Assembly (NCBI GenBank): GCA_020073565.1
Contig: JAIQEY010000008.1
Span: 1-64,000, forward strand
DNA length: 64,000 bases
Direction: 5' to 3'
Origin: Terriglobia bacterium
Lineage (GTDB): Bacteria; Acidobacteriota; Terriglobia; Terriglobales; Acidobacteriaceae
The notes beneath the pieces were generated by a model. That model was not told where the DNA came from. It did not search any database and worked only from the letters and a program-made list of their open reading frames with translations. Made by a program: the position numbers and the translations under genes. The number at the start of each line of letters is the position of its first letter. Within the stretch, counting starts at the first letter, position 1. Below are positions 34,163 to 43,737 of the stretch, in pieces.

Positions 34163-35815
34163 TTACCCGCCAGTGTAGGCGACTTCGACGACCGTGCAAT
34201 CGTCGTTGAGCGGCGTGCCGCCACAGAAATCGGCGACGGCCCTGAAGATGTCTTCCATCGAGGAACTCTTCCCCGACACGACCTCCAGTCGCTCACTCTC
34301 GAACATGTCGCCGCGGGCGTTCTCGGCTTCGGTCACGCCATCCGTCACCAGAATCAACCGGTCGCCGGGTCTCATCTGGCAGCGATCGCTCGAATAGGTT
34401 GCGTCCGCCAGCAGGCCTACGGGCAAGTTGCCGTGCGACGGCCGCAACACTTCCTTCCCGCAAATCCAGACGGGGGGAACGTGTCCACAGTTGACGTATT
34501 CGAGGTCGCCGTCCGGACTCAGGCGCGTAAGGATCATGGTCGCGTACTTCTCGCCGATGTGCTTGTAGGTGAAGAACCGATTGACCGCTGCGACGATATC
34601 GGTCAGCGGCATGCCGGAAATGAGATGAGAGTAAACCATCCCCTGCAAGATGGAAGCGAGCAGTGCAGCTGACACTCCCTTGCCGCTGACGTCCGCGACA
34701 ACGATGGCCAGACCATCGGGGGTATTCACGGCTTCAAAGAAATCGCCGCCGATTTCCTTGCAAGACAGGTTGCGGCCGTTGACACGGGCAAACGGAACTT
34801 CCGGAAGGGTCACCGCCAGCAGACGCTGCTGGATGTTGGCCGCAATAGACAACTCCTGCTGGTAGCGGCGTCCGGCTTCTTCGGCCTGGACGAGGCGTGC
34901 ATTCTCGATCAGTTGAGCCGCCTGGGTCGCGATGGCACGCAGAATGTCTTTACTGACCTTGGTGATATCGCGCGAAGCGAAACGGGAGTCCACGTAGAGC
35001 ACACCCATCGCTTCCCCGCCCGCCGGCTGATCGGCGCGACTGGTTTGCACGATCGGCTTCCGCAGAGGCATGCAGATCACGGTGCGCAGATCGAAGGCAA
35101 CAATGCTGTGCCGCTCTTTCATCTCGAGCAATTCGCTGGTGTCGGTAATGAGGTACTCGGAATTGGAATTCAGGGCTTCTTCCAGCACGGAGCGGGAGAT
35201 GGTTTTATCGTCGAGCAGCGGTTCGTTCTTGGAGTTGCGACCGGCCGCGAGAGTCAGATTTCCCGAGGCATCGCGGAGAAAGATGTAACCGCGTTCGGCG
35301 AGCGTCAACTTGAGCGTGGCATCAAGCAGCGTAACCAGAATCTCGTCGAGCACGCCAATGGTGTTGAGCCGGCGGGCGGCGTCCATGAACAGGGTCAGCT
35401 TTTCGATGTCGCTGGCTTCCGGGGCAATCTGAATGCCGGAGATCTGGCTGAGAAATTCGCGCGCCGTGTTCGAGGTGGTGTGCATCGGGTGGAAGATGAG
35501 GTAGGCCACATCGCGCGCCCCAAATTCCATCTTGTCGTTGCGGTTCAGTTTGCGTCGTTCCACGCGTTCGCCGTTGACGAAGGTGCCGTGCTTGCTGCCC
35601 TGGTCGACGACGAAGAACTCGCCGTTTTCGGAAACGATGGAGGCATGTTCGCGCGAGACGCGCGGATCGGGGATCACCAGATCCCGATCCACTTTCCGGC
35701 CAATCGTGTAAGGAGTGTGATTCAGAGACAGCGTCTGCTCATCGCCACCCTGCACAAAGATGGCGACCGGAAAGGCGCTGGAAATTCCCGCATGCGAAGA
35801 CGACGTTGCGGACAT
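34163..35815 (-). CDS. FHA-GAF-SpoIIE (PP2C-type) serine/threonine phosphatase
   Basis: 550 residues from the ATG at 35815. Domain order: FHA (about 20-115; TIGRKVDRDLVIPD and SREHASI bind phosphothreonine), GAF (about 150-310), a short coiled linker (AEEAGRRYQQELSIAANIQQ), then the SpoIIE/PP2C catalytic domain. The metal ligands of the latter are in GGDFFEA, VADVSGKG and VTDGVTEAEN, and NDDCTVVEV closes it. Such proteins respond to a ligand or a phosphorylated partner and dephosphorylate an anti-sigma-factor antagonist or other target. No such partner is adjacent; the neighbours upstream are membrane glycosyltransferases. Confidence 0.92.
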   Translation of the reverse strand: MSATSSSHAGISSAFPVAIFVQGGDEQTLSLNHTPYTIGRKVDRDLVIPDPRVSREHASIVSENGEFFVVDQGSKHGTFVNGERVERRKLNRNDKMEFGARDVAYLIFHPMHTTSNTAREFLSQISGIQIAPEASDIEKLTLFMDAARRLNTIGVLDEILVTLLDATLKLTLAERGYIFLRDASGNLTLAAGRNSKNEPLLDDKTISRSVLEEALNSNSEYLITDTSELLEMKERHSIVAFDLRTVICMPLRKPIVQTSRADQPAGGEAMGVLYVDSRFASRDITKVSKDILRAIATQAAQLIENARLVQAEEAGRRYQQELSIAANIQQRLLAVTLPEVPFARVNGRNLSCKEIGGDFFEAVNTPDGLAIVVADVSGKGVSAALLASILQGMVYSHLISGMPLTDIVAAVNRFFTYKHIGEKYATMILTRLSPDGDLEYVNCGHVPPVWICGKEVLRPSHGNLPVGLLADATYSSDRCQMRPGDRLILVTDGVTEAENARGDMFESERLEVVSGKSSSMEDIFRAVADFCGGTPLNDDCTVVEVAYTGG

Positions 35816-35873
35816 GGACTCTGAACTCTCCTGCGGACGGCGTGCCGCTGCCTGGCACGCGACCGATAGCATT

Positions 35874-37178
35874 CTACGACGGGTCCGGCTCTGGGTCAGT
35901 GGCAAAAGACTTCTGGTAGCCCGCCACCACCGCCAGGGCTGCCACCCCTACGGGCAGGGACAGCACCGTCCAGCCGGGGACCGCCCAGGCCCGTTCGACC
36001 AGTTCGAGCGGCAGAAAGAAGGACAGGCCTGCCAGCACGAGGCTCGCCAGCCAGGGCCAGAGCAGGAGGATTGCGACCACGCTCTCGACCACGCGGCTCA
36101 GGCGATTTCTAATCCAGATCTGATGCCGGGCCCGGACCAGTATGAGCAGTGCGGGAAGGAGCATGACCTGGTTGTACAGGGCGTAGCTGGGAATAATGAT
36201 GACGGTCACCGCGAGCACAAGAGAAGCAGTCGCCGCAAATGTGGGTCCTTCTTCCGCGCACCAGCGGTTCTTCCAACCCACATGCACGGCCGCTGCGCCC
36301 GCGAGAATCCGCGGCAGCCACCCCCAGGGAGCCGGAACCAGCTTATCCAGGACCGAAACCGCGTCGGTGTAGTGTCGGTACTCGCGAACCGCCTGCAGGA
36401 AGCGGGGAATCCAGTGCGGCAGAACCCACTCAGACGCCGTAAACAGGACAGCCATGGTCAACAGAAAGGACGCGGCCCAGCGATAGCGACGACGCCAGTC
36501 GGCGAGGGTCCACATTATCAACCAGAGCAACAGAAACCACACGAGCTGCGGCTTGATGGTTGCCAGGGCCAGCACGATGCCGGCCGCGATGGGGCGATCT
36601 GATACGAGAAAAGCGATGGCGATCGCCAGCAACGCAACCACGAAGAGCGTCATCTGCTGGAGCTTCAGACCCTGCATGACCGGCAGGCTGCCGATGGTTA
36701 AGATCACGATGGTCAGCTGTGCCCACAGCGGCAACTGCCAGCTCAGAACTCGCAGCCACAGGGGAACAGTGGCAACGGTGAGCCCGAGCAGAACCCAGAA
36801 GAATCCCCTTCGAACTATTTCAAACGGAAGATGGATGGTCGGTGCGAGGTAGAAGGCGACGTACGGGGGATAGGTGAAGCCCTGCTGGTCGGTTGGATCT
36901 CCGGGGCGGGTTGGGTCGAGCGCGCGTCCGTAGTAGCCTTGCTGTATTTCGCGGGTCACGGCGGGACCGTAGGGGTCGCGGCCGTGAAGCAGCAGTTCGC
37001 GCGCGCCGAGCCAGCGGGGATAAAGGTCGGAAAGATTGCCACGCGGCCGGTCGTGGCGAGCGGCATCGGCGATCTGGTAGCTTACCAGCACGCGTTGCGC
37101 GTACAGCCAAACGCCGGCCGCGCCGAGTAGAGCGGCCAGAACCAGCCAGAACGGCTTATGGGCAATGCCGGGTCTCAT
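35874..37178 (-). CDS. GT87-family (DUF2029) polytopic membrane glycosyltransferase
   Basis: 434 residues, about ten membrane helices. The N-terminal loop after helix 1 contains LYPRWLGARELLLHGRDPYG and FTYPPYVAFYLAP, the GT87 hallmark in which an acidic loop forms the active site. Later ALATIKPQLVWFLLLWL (K-P-Q in a helix) is also typical. GT87 members related to mycobacterial PimE use polyprenyl-phosphate sugars on the outer face of the inner membrane. The donor and acceptor are not deducible. The gene is followed by the phosphatase on the same strand. Confidence 0.85.
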   Translation of the reverse strand: MRPGIAHKPFWLVLAALLGAAGVWLYAQRVLVSYQIADAARHDRPRGNLSDLYPRWLGARELLLHGRDPYGPAVTREIQQGYYGRALDPTRPGDPTDQQGFTYPPYVAFYLAPTIHLPFEIVRRGFFWVLLGLTVATVPLWLRVLSWQLPLWAQLTIVILTIGSLPVMQGLKLQQMTLFVVALLAIAIAFLVSDRPIAAGIVLALATIKPQLVWFLLLWLIMWTLADWRRRYRWAASFLLTMAVLFTASEWVLPHWIPRFLQAVREYRHYTDAVSVLDKLVPAPWGWLPRILAGAAAVHVGWKNRWCAEEGPTFAATASLVLAVTVIIIPSYALYNQVMLLPALLILVRARHQIWIRNRLSRVVESVVAILLLWPWLASLVLAGLSFFLPLELVERAWAVPGWTVLSLPVGVAALAVVAGYQKSFATDPEPDPS

Positions 37179-37216
37179 CGCGAAATCTGAGAGAATCTGG
37201 ATACTACAACGCTCTC

Positions 37217-38179
37217 GTGAACATTTCCCGTCCCAACAGAAATTTCGCCGTGGCCGCGTCCATCGGAGTTGTGAGCGGGACGCTGTGTTGGGCGTTCCTG
37301 CATCGCTTTCAACTCGGGGGCGCGGATTTCAACTGGGCTCATCGCGCCGCTCGCGCACTATTGTCGGGAGAAAACCCTTACGCAAACACTCCGGCGGGAA
37401 CAGTTCCCTACCCGTTGCCGGCCGCGATTGCGGCATTGCCGTTCGCGGCGTTTCCTGTCGAATTTGCCGGAGCGCTGTTTTTCGGGATTAGTTCCGGACT
37501 GCTTGCACTCGGACTGATCCGGCAAAGCCCGCAGCGGCTGCTGGTTTTCCTGGCATATCCTTACTGGGCCGCTCTAATGACGGCGCAGTGGGCGCCGCTC
37601 GTCATGTGCGCTGCTTTCTTCCCGCTGGCATTAGCGTTCTGCATCGCGAAGCCCCAGGTGGGCACGTCGGTCGCCCTCACTTATTTTTCTCGCAAGGGAG
37701 TGATCGCGGGCGCGGCGTTGCTGCTGGCCAGCTTCGTGCTCCAGCCGCGATGGCCCATGGAATGGATCCCGCAACTCCGCGGATATCAGTATTTCGTTCC
37801 GTTGCTGGTTCTGCCCGGGCCGTTGCTCGCCTTGGCTCTTTGGCGCTGGCGCGACCGCGACGCCCGGCTGCTTTTTCTGGCCTGCGTTCTGCCCCAGCGC
37901 TGGTTTTACGATTCGTTCATTCTGTGGCTGATCCCGAAAACGCGACGAAGCATTCTCGCCACCGTGGCCTGCAGTTGGGTGGTCGGGCTCTGGCGCTGGT
38001 ATCACATCCCGCACACCAAGCAGCAGGTTGGAGTCTGGTGCGTGCTGGGGTTCTACGTTCCGATGCTGGTGGTGGTTCTGCTTCGTGCACGTCACGAGGC
38101 CGGGACAGATTCTGGAGAGCGATCGCGGTCCAGTTTCCAGAAAAGCCAGGTCAGCACAACTACCGGCCAGCAGAACTGA
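37217..38179 (+). CDS. Polytopic membrane protein, GT87/GT-C-like but short
   Basis: 320 residues from a GTG at 37217; the upstream frame overlaps the divergent GT87 gene. The features ADFNWAHRAARALLSGENPYA, YPLPAAIAALPFAAFP and FCIAKPQVGTSVALTYF (K-P-Q) parallel GT87, but there are only about eight helices and the middle is shorter than in its neighbours. It is probably a GT87-like protein with reduced length. Its 3' end overlaps the next, convergent gene by 88 bases. Confidence 0.72.
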   Translation: MNISRPNRNFAVAASIGVVSGTLCWAFLHRFQLGGADFNWAHRAARALLSGENPYANTPAGTVPYPLPAAIAALPFAAFPVEFAGALFFGISSGLLALGLIRQSPQRLLVFLAYPYWAALMTAQWAPLVMCAAFFPLALAFCIAKPQVGTSVALTYFSRKGVIAGAALLLASFVLQPRWPMEWIPQLRGYQYFVPLLVLPGPLLALALWRWRDRDARLLFLACVLPQRWFYDSFILWLIPKTRRSILATVACSWVVGLWRWYHIPHTKQQVGVWCVLGFYVPMLVVVLLRARHEAGTDSGERSRSSFQKSQVSTTTGQQN

Positions 38180-39300
38180 TTCACCCGCGGCCAGAACGGC
38201 TCGAACAGGGGCGCGAGATAGAGCAGGACGAGCAGGATGGTGTCTGCTTGCGATGGACGGCTGGATTCCGGCCCAGCCGCCGCGAACAACAACAACGCTG
38301 ACGGCAGCAGTAAGCTCAGATCGTAGGTGAGCGTGTGATAGCTGACCAGAATCGTGGTCACCGTTGCGAGTACGAAGGCGAAGCGGACCGAATCGCGCAT
38401 GGGACCCATTCGCCACAGGGCGATCAGGAGCACGGCAGCGGAGCACGCGATCGCGAGCGCCAGCAGGAAAGGTCCACCGCGCACACCCGTGAGACTGGAG
38501 ATGATCCCGCGAAGGTTCGGCATGTCAGCGCCCACAATCGCGCCGCCGGCGCCAGTCTCTTCTAACCGCAGGAGCAATTGCACATAGCTAACCGCGCCGT
38601 GCCACCCAACCATAGCGAGCGATACAGCACCCAGCAGCGCCGTAATCGGCGCAAACCCGAGCAGTAGCCGCCAGCGTCGCACGGCCAGAAGGAAAACCAG
38701 GGGAAGAACCAAGTGAAACTTGAACAAACCAGCGGCCAGCGCGGCGCCCGCTGCGGGGTCGTTCCCTTTCTCCAGAGCGGCAAGGGCAACCACAAAAAGG
38801 AACAGCAGGAGAATGGAGTCCTGCCCCTGAATGACGGCACTGGCGGCGGGCAGGAAACCGGTGGCAGCCAGGATTAGAAAGGCGAGTGGCAGATTTCTGA
38901 TCTCGCCGAATTGTCTTCGCAGTAGCGCTAAGGCCGCCGCAAGCATCATCCCGTTCAAAAGGGCCCATAACAGATACGCAGGCACATACGGCAAGAACGT
39001 GAACGGCAAGAACAGCAATGCTTCGAACGGCGGATGGTTGTAGGGCAGCGCCGCGCGCCGAATGGGTACATTGGGAGCAAATTCACGCTGCGCCTGATAC
39101 TGCGCGGACAGATCATACAGGACACTCGACTGGCCATTTCGAACCATGCGGGCGGCGGCGTAGAAAATCGTGAAATCCTGGTATCCGCTGCGCAGGAAGG
39201 AGACCAGTTTTCCTGACGAGACCACGTTGCTGAAGGTCATGGCGAGCAGGAAGACACCCGCCGTCAATTCCTTCCTTCTGCCGAACCGAGCCCATTTCAT
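38092..39300 (-). CDS. GT87-family polytopic membrane glycosyltransferase
   Basis: 402 residues, about nine or ten helices. GYQDFTIFYAAARMVRNGQ carries the conserved acidic residue in the first outer loop. LPYNHPPFEALLFLPF is the GT87 YPP/HPP segment, and AAGLFKFHLVLPLVFLLA has the mid-membrane Lys. Its tail overlaps the convergent neighbour by 88 bases, so the two transcripts would be antisense to each other at their ends. It probably works with the adjacent membrane enzymes on a surface glycan (inference). Confidence 0.82.
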   Translation of the reverse strand: MKWARFGRRKELTAGVFLLAMTFSNVVSSGKLVSFLRSGYQDFTIFYAAARMVRNGQSSVLYDLSAQYQAQREFAPNVPIRRAALPYNHPPFEALLFLPFTFLPYVPAYLLWALLNGMMLAAALALLRRQFGEIRNLPLAFLILAATGFLPAASAVIQGQDSILLLFLFVVALAALEKGNDPAAGAALAAGLFKFHLVLPLVFLLAVRRWRLLLGFAPITALLGAVSLAMVGWHGAVSYVQLLLRLEETGAGGAIVGADMPNLRGIISSLTGVRGGPFLLALAIACSAAVLLIALWRMGPMRDSVRFAFVLATVTTILVSYHTLTYDLSLLLPSALLLFAAAGPESSRPSQADTILLVLLYLAPLFEPFWPRVNQFCWPVVVLTWLFWKLDRDRSPESVPAS

Positions 39301-39348
39301 AGAGAACGATATCGAGGCTTGATTCTATAATCGTCGCGAAAGTCCACG

Positions 39349-40887
39349 ATGAAGATTCTCGAACTCAGCCGCGCGCGGGCGTTTGCGGGAATTCTGTTGT
39401 TTGGTCTGCTGGCCATGACGGCGCGCAACGCGGTCGATCCCGATCTCTGGTGGCACCTGCGCACCGGGCAATGGATCGTGGAGACAGGACGCATCCCACA
39501 CTCCGACCCATTCTCCTTCACCCGCCTTGGGCAGCCGTGGGTGTCGCACGAGTGGTTGTCAGAGGTGGTGTTTTATGAGACATGGAAACATGCCGGGGCT
39601 AGCGGTTTGATGGTCGTTTCGGCGATCGTTACCACGGCGGGCTTCATGTTGTTGTATTTGCGATGCCCGGGTAACCCGCACTGGGCCGCGGCCGCAACTG
39701 CGATGGGAGCGCTGGCGTCGGCGCCGGCCTGGGGTGTTCGCCCGCAGATGTTTACGTTTGCGCTAGCCAGCCTGCTGCTGTGGTTGCTCGAGCGCGGACA
39801 GGAGCGTCCGTGGCTGCTGGTCTCAATCCCCCCGATGTTCTTGCTCTGGCTGAACTTGCACGCCGGATTTGCATTGGGTCCGGCCCTGATGCTGGCGTAC
39901 GGGTTCGGCCTTCTTGTAGAGGTGGCCATCGGAGACACGCGATGGCGGGAGGCTTGGCTGATTCTGGGACGACTTCTGGTGCTGGTGCTGGCATGTGTGG
40001 CGCTGGTGCCTCTCAACCCGAGCGGAGTGCAACTGTATCGCTATCCCTTCGATACGCTTCGGTCGACCGGCATGCGTTCGTTCATCGTGGAATGGTTCTC
40101 AACGAATTTCCACGAACTCCGGTTCATTCCATTTCTGATTCTCCTTTTGTTGCTGCTGGCCGCACTCGCGCACATGCGAGCGCCCCTACAGGCCCGCAGG
40201 CTGGTTCCACTCGTGCTGACGACGCTTCTCGCGCTGGATGCAGTTCGCCACATTCCCATTTTTGTTCTGCTCGCGATCCCGGTTCTGGTGGCGGGTCTGG
40301 CGGGGCCTCTCTCGGTGACCGGAGAACACGACCTTTTCCCAGCGGCGCGGGTTCGACCGATGTTCAACGGCTTGGCTGTGGTTCTGATGGCCGGGTTTGC
40401 CCTGGTGAGGTGGGGTGGGCTGGCTCGAGGCCAGGGGGCAGCCGAAGCCCAGCAGTTTCCGGTAAAGGCGGTAGAGGCGTTGCGATCGCGCGACTTGGGG
40501 GGACAGATCTTCGCCTACTACGACTGGGGAGGTTACACAATCTACAGGCTTTATCCCCAGTATCGGGTATTTGTTGACGGTCGAGCTGATCTCTACGGAG
40601 ACGACTTGCTGCAACAGTTCCAGACTGCGGTCCAGCTCCGAACCGGCTGGCGCGACGTGCTTGAGCGCTGGAATGTCAGGGCGGTGCTTTTGCCGCGCTA
40701 TTGCGCTTTGGTCCAGGCCTTGGTTCTCGACCCCAATTGGCGTTGGGAATATGGCGATTCGCAGGCGGTCCTTCTGTTCCGCCAATCAGCGTCCAGGGAA
40801 AATGCGGGGGATTCCACAAACCCATCGCCAGCAAGGGAAAAAAATGCAAAAATGGTAGGTGAGCCTGTACCGAATCTGCGACACTGA
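39349..40887 (+). CDS. Large polytopic membrane protein, GT-C/PMT-like
   Basis: 512 residues with about ten membrane helices in the first 350 residues. DPDLWWHLRTGQWIVETGRI and SHEWLSEVVFYE near the N-terminus resemble the first luminal loop of GT-C enzymes. After the last helix, a soluble domain (about 380-490) contains YYDWGGYTIYRLYPQYRVFV, a segment I associate with membrane proteins of this glycosyltransferase-like type. No donor-specific motif is visible. It is divergent from the GT87 gene across 48 bases and ends 175 bases before the Tad locus. Confidence 0.75.
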   Translation: MKILELSRARAFAGILLFGLLAMTARNAVDPDLWWHLRTGQWIVETGRIPHSDPFSFTRLGQPWVSHEWLSEVVFYETWKHAGASGLMVVSAIVTTAGFMLLYLRCPGNPHWAAAATAMGALASAPAWGVRPQMFTFALASLLLWLLERGQERPWLLVSIPPMFLLWLNLHAGFALGPALMLAYGFGLLVEVAIGDTRWREAWLILGRLLVLVLACVALVPLNPSGVQLYRYPFDTLRSTGMRSFIVEWFSTNFHELRFIPFLILLLLLLAALAHMRAPLQARRLVPLVLTTLLALDAVRHIPIFVLLAIPVLVAGLAGPLSVTGEHDLFPAARVRPMFNGLAVVLMAGFALVRWGGLARGQGAAEAQQFPVKAVEALRSRDLGGQIFAYYDWGGYTIYRLYPQYRVFVDGRADLYGDDLLQQFQTAVQLRTGWRDVLERWNVRAVLLPRYCALVQALVLDPNWRWEYGDSQAVLLFRQSASRENAGDSTNPSPAREKNAKMVGEPVPNLRH

Positions 40888-41062
40888 AGCGCAGTGAACC
40901 CGTTTGGTTCCCTAGAGTTGGGTTACGGAACGCGGTTGTCAGTGCAGCGGGCGGGCGCCGAATCGGTCGTTCTGCCTCGGATGACGCTTTCTTTTGCGTG
41001 GCGTGACGAAGGAGAAACGAGCTGACGGTTAGCTGTCGAATCAAAATTTGGGAGGGGCAACT

Positions 41063-41227
41063 ATGATCGAATTGACCAAGGTGTTGTGGCGCAATGACGA
41101 AGGTCAGGACATCGCTGAGTACGCCGTGATGCTGGCTGTAATCCTGGTGATCGTGATCGGTACGATCCGGCTGATTGGCGGGAATGCCAATAACGTTTTT
41201 TCGTCGGTTGCGAGCGGCATCCAGTAA
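41063..41227 (+). CDS. flp: Flp-type major pilin
   Basis: Only 54 residues, so easily missed. The ATG follows a strong site (gggagggg). The short basic leader MIELTKVLWRNDEG ends at the prepilin cleavage site. The mature part begins QDIAEYAVMLAV, with the Flp signature G-x4-E-Y (cleavage after G15, Glu at +5, Tyr at +6), followed by a hydrophobic helix and a short tail (NANNVFSSVASGIQ). This is the subunit of the Tad pilus built by the downstream genes. The prepilin peptidase (CpaA/TadV) is not in the window. Confidence 0.93.
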   Translation: MIELTKVLWRNDEGQDIAEYAVMLAVILVIVIGTIRLIGGNANNVFSSVASGIQ

Positions 41228-41326
41228 TCAAACGAACTGCTACGGCAGGGTTGCTAGTCATGGGGCGCTGGCACCCCTGGCCGTGGCGACGGCGAACTGG
41301 TCCGGGGGCAACCCGGGGGGAGAGGA

Positions 41327-42160
41327 ATGAACCGAAGCCGTCTGTTAATGATTGGTGGCTTGGCGCTGGCGGTCGGCCTGCTGGTTAGCTATAGCGTATA
41401 TAACCGGCTGCGGACCTCGTCGGGCGCCAACCGGGAGCCCGGCGTTGAAGTTGTAGTCGCGGCCAGCGATATCCAAGTCGGGGCTAAGCTCGAGGATCGC
41501 GACCTACGTTTGCTATCATTCCCGCAATCAAATATCCCGCCGGGCGCCTTCGCCCGAAAGTCCCAGGTACTAAACCGGGGAGTTGTGATTCCGATCAGTC
41601 AAGGCGAATTTATTCTGTCCAGCAAGCTGGCGGCGGCCAACGCGGGGGCCGGCCTGCCGTCCCTGATTCCGCCGGGAATGCGGGCGGTCTCGGTGCGCGT
41701 GAACGACGTTGTGTCGGTGGCAGGCTTTGTCCAACCGGGCACCCGGGTGGACGTGCTGGCAACTGGCAGTTCTGGGTCAGAACGGCAAACTACTACCGTT
41801 CTGGAAAATGTGGCCGTCATTGCGGTTGGCAAGAGCCTGGATCGGAGCGCGACGGGCGAGAGTCAGACCGCCCCGGTGATCACCCTGCTGGTTTCGCCTG
41901 ACGATGCACAGAAGTTGGCGCTGGTATCGCAGGAAGGACGAATTCAGCTGGCACTGCGCAATCCGCTGGATACGCGCAAGGGTGGAATGGGTGCGACGAA
42001 GGCGAGTTCTTTGTATCCCGGGGCAGCGCCAGCACCGTCCGAGCCTAAACCCAAGGTTCACAAGGCGTTGGTGAAAGTTCCAGTTTCTGCTCCGGAGCCA
42101 ATTAGGATCGAGACGATTCATGGCAATAAGCGGGATGAAACTAAGTTTGACCCACCGTGA
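41327..42160 (+). CDS. cpaB: Tad pilus assembly protein CpaB/RcpC
   Basis: 277 residues; ggggagagga precedes the ATG. One N-terminal membrane segment (MIGGLALAVGLLVSYSVY) is followed by an SAF domain (VVVAASDIQVGAKLEDRDLR) and the RcpC/CpaB domain (PPGMRAVSVRVNDVVSVAGF, then RVDVLATGS). The C-terminal tail is Pro/Lys-rich. CpaB is a periplasmic partner of the secretin, and the secretin gene follows 67 bases downstream. Confidence 0.93.
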   Translation: MNRSRLLMIGGLALAVGLLVSYSVYNRLRTSSGANREPGVEVVVAASDIQVGAKLEDRDLRLLSFPQSNIPPGAFARKSQVLNRGVVIPISQGEFILSSKLAAANAGAGLPSLIPPGMRAVSVRVNDVVSVAGFVQPGTRVDVLATGSSGSERQTTTVLENVAVIAVGKSLDRSATGESQTAPVITLLVSPDDAQKLALVSQEGRIQLALRNPLDTRKGGMGATKASSLYPGAAPAPSEPKPKVHKALVKVPVSAPEPIRIETIHGNKRDETKFDPP

Positions 42161-42227
42161 GCAGCAACAATTCATTCCGGAACATTCCATCGAGGTTGAG
42201 CTGGTTTTCTCGCAGAGGTTCGAATTC

Positions 42228-43685
42228 ATGAAAGCTCTTACGCTGATGGCCGCGCTGGCGCTGCTGAGTACCCTGCAGGCATGGGCGAGGTCCGCGGGCC
42301 GCGACGGCGGCGCAGAACCCACTCCGGCTCAAGCTTCATCGCAGGAAACTCGGCCTGCTGTGCCGGTCCCACCAAACGCCGCTCCCGCGCCGCCGGAGTC
42401 CCCAGGGGCAGCCCCGCTGCGGGTGATGGTAGGCAAGTCGCTACTCATCAAAACGACCGAGCGACTAAAGCGGGTTTCGGTGACCGATCCTACCGTCGCC
42501 GACGCTCTGGTGGTGAGTCCAACGCAGGTCCTGGTTAATGGACTGGCGCCCGGCGAAGTGTCATTGCTGATCTGGGACGAACTGGAACGTTCGCAGAGCT
42601 TCGATTTGCGCGTGGACGTGGATATCACGGCGGCGGCCGAGGAAATGCATCGCCTGTTCCCCGACCAGCAGATCAGCGTAAGCCCCTCGCGTTCGGCGAT
42701 TGTTCTCTCTGGACACGTGACCACCGAGGATGTGGCCAAGCATGCGGGCTCTCTGGCTTCTGCATACTCGAAGAACGTGGTCAACGTGCTGACCTTTGGT
42801 CCGGTCGGGGCGGAAGAGGTGATGTTGGAGGTGAAATTCGCGGAGGTGGACCGCTCAGCGGTGACCCAGTTAGGAGCAAATCTGTTCATGCCGGGACTGG
42901 GGAACACGATTGCGCTTAGCCAGACTGGACAATTCGGCGGCCTCTCCGTGCACAACACCGCTCAGACCACTACTACCACCCCGGGCGGCACTACCACCAC
43001 GACCACAACCTCCACAGCGCCCGTGGTAACCATCAGTGACTTCCTGAATCTATTTGTGGCCCGCACCGATATTAATCTGGGCGCAGTCGTCAAGGCGCTG
43101 CAGCAGAAGAACCTGCTGCAGATTCTGGCGGAGCCTAACCTGATCGCGGTCAACGGCAAGGAATCGAGCTTCCTGGCGGGCGGCGAATTTCCCTTCCCGG
43201 TGGTGCAACCGAGCGCGAACGGATTGAGCGCGGTCACAATCCAGTTTCGTGAATTCGGCGTGCGCCTGAAGTTCACTCCCGTGATCCAACCGAATGGCAG
43301 TATCCATTTGCACGTGGCTCCGGAAGTCAGCACGCTGGATTTTACGAACTCCGTGTCGGTGGCCGGAACTACGATTCCGGCGATCAGCACACGCAAGGCG
43401 GAGACCGAGTTTGAACTGCTCGATGGCCAGAGTTTCGTGATCGCCGGACTCATGGATAATCGCGTCACGAACATCAACAGCAAGGTGCCGGGCTTGGGAG
43501 ACATCCCGATCCTGGGAAATTTTTTTAAGAGCAGGGCCGCACAGAAGAGCGACGCGGAATTGATGGTGCTGTGCACGGTAAGGCGGGTTTCACCTAGTTC
43601 ACAGGCGCCGGCGGGCCCGGCCAATCCGGAGCCGTTTCTGAACAACGAAAAGTTCGATAACAAGAAGCCCGCGGACAAAAAGTAA
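42228..43685 (+). CDS. cpaC: Tad pilus secretin CpaC/RcpA
   Basis: 485 residues. The start is taken at the ATG at 42228 because it begins a clear signal peptide (MKALTLMAALALLSTLQAWA) with agagg upstream; the frame is open further 5' without such a peptide. A pilus-assembly N-domain (about 70-140) precedes a BON-like domain (VDVDITAAAEEMHRLFPDQQ) and the secretin domain (GAVVKALQQKNLLQILAEPN, then VPGLGDIPILGNFFKS). An unusual threonine tract (about residues 246-268) lies between them. It forms the outer-membrane ring of the Tad system. Confidence 0.94.
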   Translation: MKALTLMAALALLSTLQAWARSAGRDGGAEPTPAQASSQETRPAVPVPPNAAPAPPESPGAAPLRVMVGKSLLIKTTERLKRVSVTDPTVADALVVSPTQVLVNGLAPGEVSLLIWDELERSQSFDLRVDVDITAAAEEMHRLFPDQQISVSPSRSAIVLSGHVTTEDVAKHAGSLASAYSKNVVNVLTFGPVGAEEVMLEVKFAEVDRSAVTQLGANLFMPGLGNTIALSQTGQFGGLSVHNTAQTTTTTPGGTTTTTTTSTAPVVTISDFLNLFVARTDINLGAVVKALQQKNLLQILAEPNLIAVNGKESSFLAGGEFPFPVVQPSANGLSAVTIQFREFGVRLKFTPVIQPNGSIHLHVAPEVSTLDFTNSVSVAGTTIPAISTRKAETEFELLDGQSFVIAGLMDNRVTNINSKVPGLGDIPILGNFFKSRAAQKSDAELMVLCTVRRVSPSSQAPAGPANPEPFLNNEKFDNKKPADKK

Positions 43686-43737
43686 CGCGGGGTTGCGCAG
43701 CAAGAATAAGACTGAGAAAGGGCAGGATTGCTGAAGT

